Shown piece after piece: positions 18,736 to 19,514 of a DNA stretch of 19,514 nt. Source of the DNA: Isotricha intestinalis (lineage: Eukaryota; Ciliophora; Litostomatea; Vestibuliferida; Isotrichidae). The stretch is taken from positions 1-19,514 of the forward strand of contig JAJJLU010004060.1 of NCBI GenBank assembly GCA_023807065.1, read 5' to 3'. Below the pieces are notes generated by a model that was not told the origin of the DNA, searched no databases, and was given only the letters and a program-made list of their open reading frames with translations. The translations under genes and the position numbers were made by a program. Each line of letters begins with the position of its first letter. The first letter of the stretch is position 1.

Positions 18736-18999
18736 TTTTTTTTTATATTTTTTTCAGTTATATATTTTTATATATTTTCATTTAATTTAATTAATTTATT
18801 TATTTATTAAAATTAATTATTAAAAAAAAAATAATTAATAAAAAAAATCATATCAAAAAAAAAAAGAAAATTTCTTTTCTTAAAAAACCTTTTTAAAAAA
18901 CATCAAAAAAAAATAAAAAAAAACTAAAAAACAAAAAAAATTAAAGGATATGTGTATTAAAGCAAAAAAGCTTTGTATTTTAAAAAAATATATTTAAGT
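18736..18999. other. Spacer with LC8 promoter and P1 3' flank
   Basis: 264 bases, made largely of A and T runs. A small hairpin (AAAGC, A6, GCTTT) lies at 18959-18974, about 25 bases past the P1 stop on the minus strand. There is no clear promoter motif beyond the A/T tracts. Confidence 0.4.
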
Positions 19000-19352
19000 T
19001 TATCCAAACATATCCATAAAACCACCTTCTTCTTCTTCTTCTTCTTCTTTTTTTTTTTCTTCTTCTTTTTTCTTTTTATCATCTTTTTTTCCTTTACCAC
19101 CCTTTTTATCATCCTCTTTATGTTCATCATGATGTTCAGCAGGAGCAGCAGGTTGTGCAGTTAACATAGATTTAATATCTGCATCATGTAAATATTACCA
19201 AAAAATTCTGGATAATATGCATCTACTTTATTTCCTGAAGCTTCTATCACTTTATTTATTTTTTCTGCTGTTATTTCTACTCCTTCATCATATAAAAGTA
19301 ATCCTGCATATACACAACATAATTCATCATGTTCTGCTTTTGATATTGACAT
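19000..19352 (-). CDS. 60S acidic ribosomal protein P1 (stalk), one apparent frame break
   Basis: The N-terminal frame from ATG 19352 gives DELCCVYAGLLLYDEGVEIT and KINKVIEASG, then YYPEFFGNIY, the P1 dimerisation domain. After 19188 the gene continues in another frame as HDADIKSMLTAQPAAPAEHH, a Lys/Asp/Glu-rich hinge with seven Glu, and GGFMDMFG followed by TAA. Restoring one G at 19188 (GG for G on the plus strand) gives 117 residues with the exact family spacing between YYP and DIKSML. P1 pairs with P2 on P0 to form the ribosomal stalk that recruits elongation factors. A 20-nt GT-AG segment here could also restore frame but would remove six conserved-length residues. The end differs from the usual GFGLFD. 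Sure of family and frame. Confidence 0.92.
19188..19188 (-). other. Frame break in P1 (probable missing base)
   Basis: Codon TAC (plus strand GTA, 19188-19190) and codon CAT (plus strand ATG, 19186-19188) share base 19188. A doubled G would place them in one frame. Confidence 0.75.
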
Positions 19353-19514
19353 TTTTTAAAATTTTTTTAGATTTTTAATAGTTATTTTTTATATTTTTCG
19401 GGTTTTATTTTATTTTTATATATTTATTTTATTATTTTATAGATTATTTTTTTTAGTTTGATTTCTTTTAATGAAATTTTAATTAAGTTATATATAAAAA
19501 ATACACCTAATTGA
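19353..19514 (-). promoter_or_regulatory. Upstream region of the P1 gene with a lone CCCG motif
   Basis: Almost pure A/T apart from AAAACCCGAAAA (minus strand, about 19395-19406), some 47 bases before the ATG. Its isolation in such DNA makes it a candidate ribosomal-protein promoter element; this is inference only. Confidence 0.25.

Noticed and set aside
18973..19164. Plus-strand 63-residue frame rich in Phe
   Set aside because: It is the reverse of the Glu/Lys-rich P1 hinge and tail.
19167..19197. 20-nt GT-AG mini-intron in the P1 gene
   Set aside because: It restores frame but shortens the conserved spacing between YYP and the IKSML block; adding one G gives the exact family length.
1..19514. 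Bacterial, organellar or viral origin; CRISPR, tRNA, rRNA or transposon
   Set aside because: LC8, P1, TTLL and RNF213-type genes are eukaryotic nuclear genes. No cloverleaf, rRNA block, spaced direct repeats, transposase or terminal repeats were seen by eye.

Overview
The window comes from a nuclear genome of a very A/T-rich, microtubule-bearing single-celled eukaryote. The evidence is a tubulin tyrosine ligase-like protein (TTLL), a dynein light chain LC8, a cytosolic ribosomal stalk protein P1 and a giant RNF213-type protein. Long reading frames show that TAA, TAG and TGA all act as stops, so the code is standard; this excludes most Tetrahymena/Paramecium-type ciliates. The acidic P1 tail ends GGFMDMFG, not the (M)GFGLFD ending of animals and fungi, which argues for a divergent protist. 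I cannot place it further. Genes are mostly intron-free, and G/C is scarce between them.

Layout: (1) 1-228, minus strand: the 5' part of an unrecognised lysine-rich, possibly coiled-coil gene that runs off the left edge. (2) 229-1151: A/T-rich spacer with a coding-like open stretch on the plus strand. (3) 1152-15009, plus strand: one RNF213 (mysterin)-like gene of about 4,618 residues, broken in this sequence into four frames by three single-base homopolymer shifts. It has an N-arm, a degenerate AAA unit, two AAA units with intact Walker A and B motifs, a further degenerate AAA unit, and a C-terminal RZ-type zinc finger. No RING finger is visible. (4) 15010-15638: spacer with two hairpins and a minus-strand coding-like relic. 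(5) 15639-18282, plus strand: a TTLL enzyme with a long Asn-rich N-terminal extension whose 5' end needs either a small intron or a one-base correction. (6) 18463-18735, minus strand: intact LC8. (7) 19000-19352, minus strand: ribosomal protein P1 with one apparent missing base.

The genes do not form an obvious pathway. TTLL and LC8 are both microtubule-related, P1 is translational housekeeping, and RNF213-like proteins are AAA-driven ubiquitin ligases linked in animals to lipid droplets and to defence against intracellular bacteria. A one-base frame break in P1, an essential gene, suggests that the frame breaks in the giant gene are sequence errors and not pseudogene decay. The most interesting biology is the RING-less RNF213 homologue with a fresh 51-bp tandem duplication inside its AAA3 core, and the unusual P1 tail.
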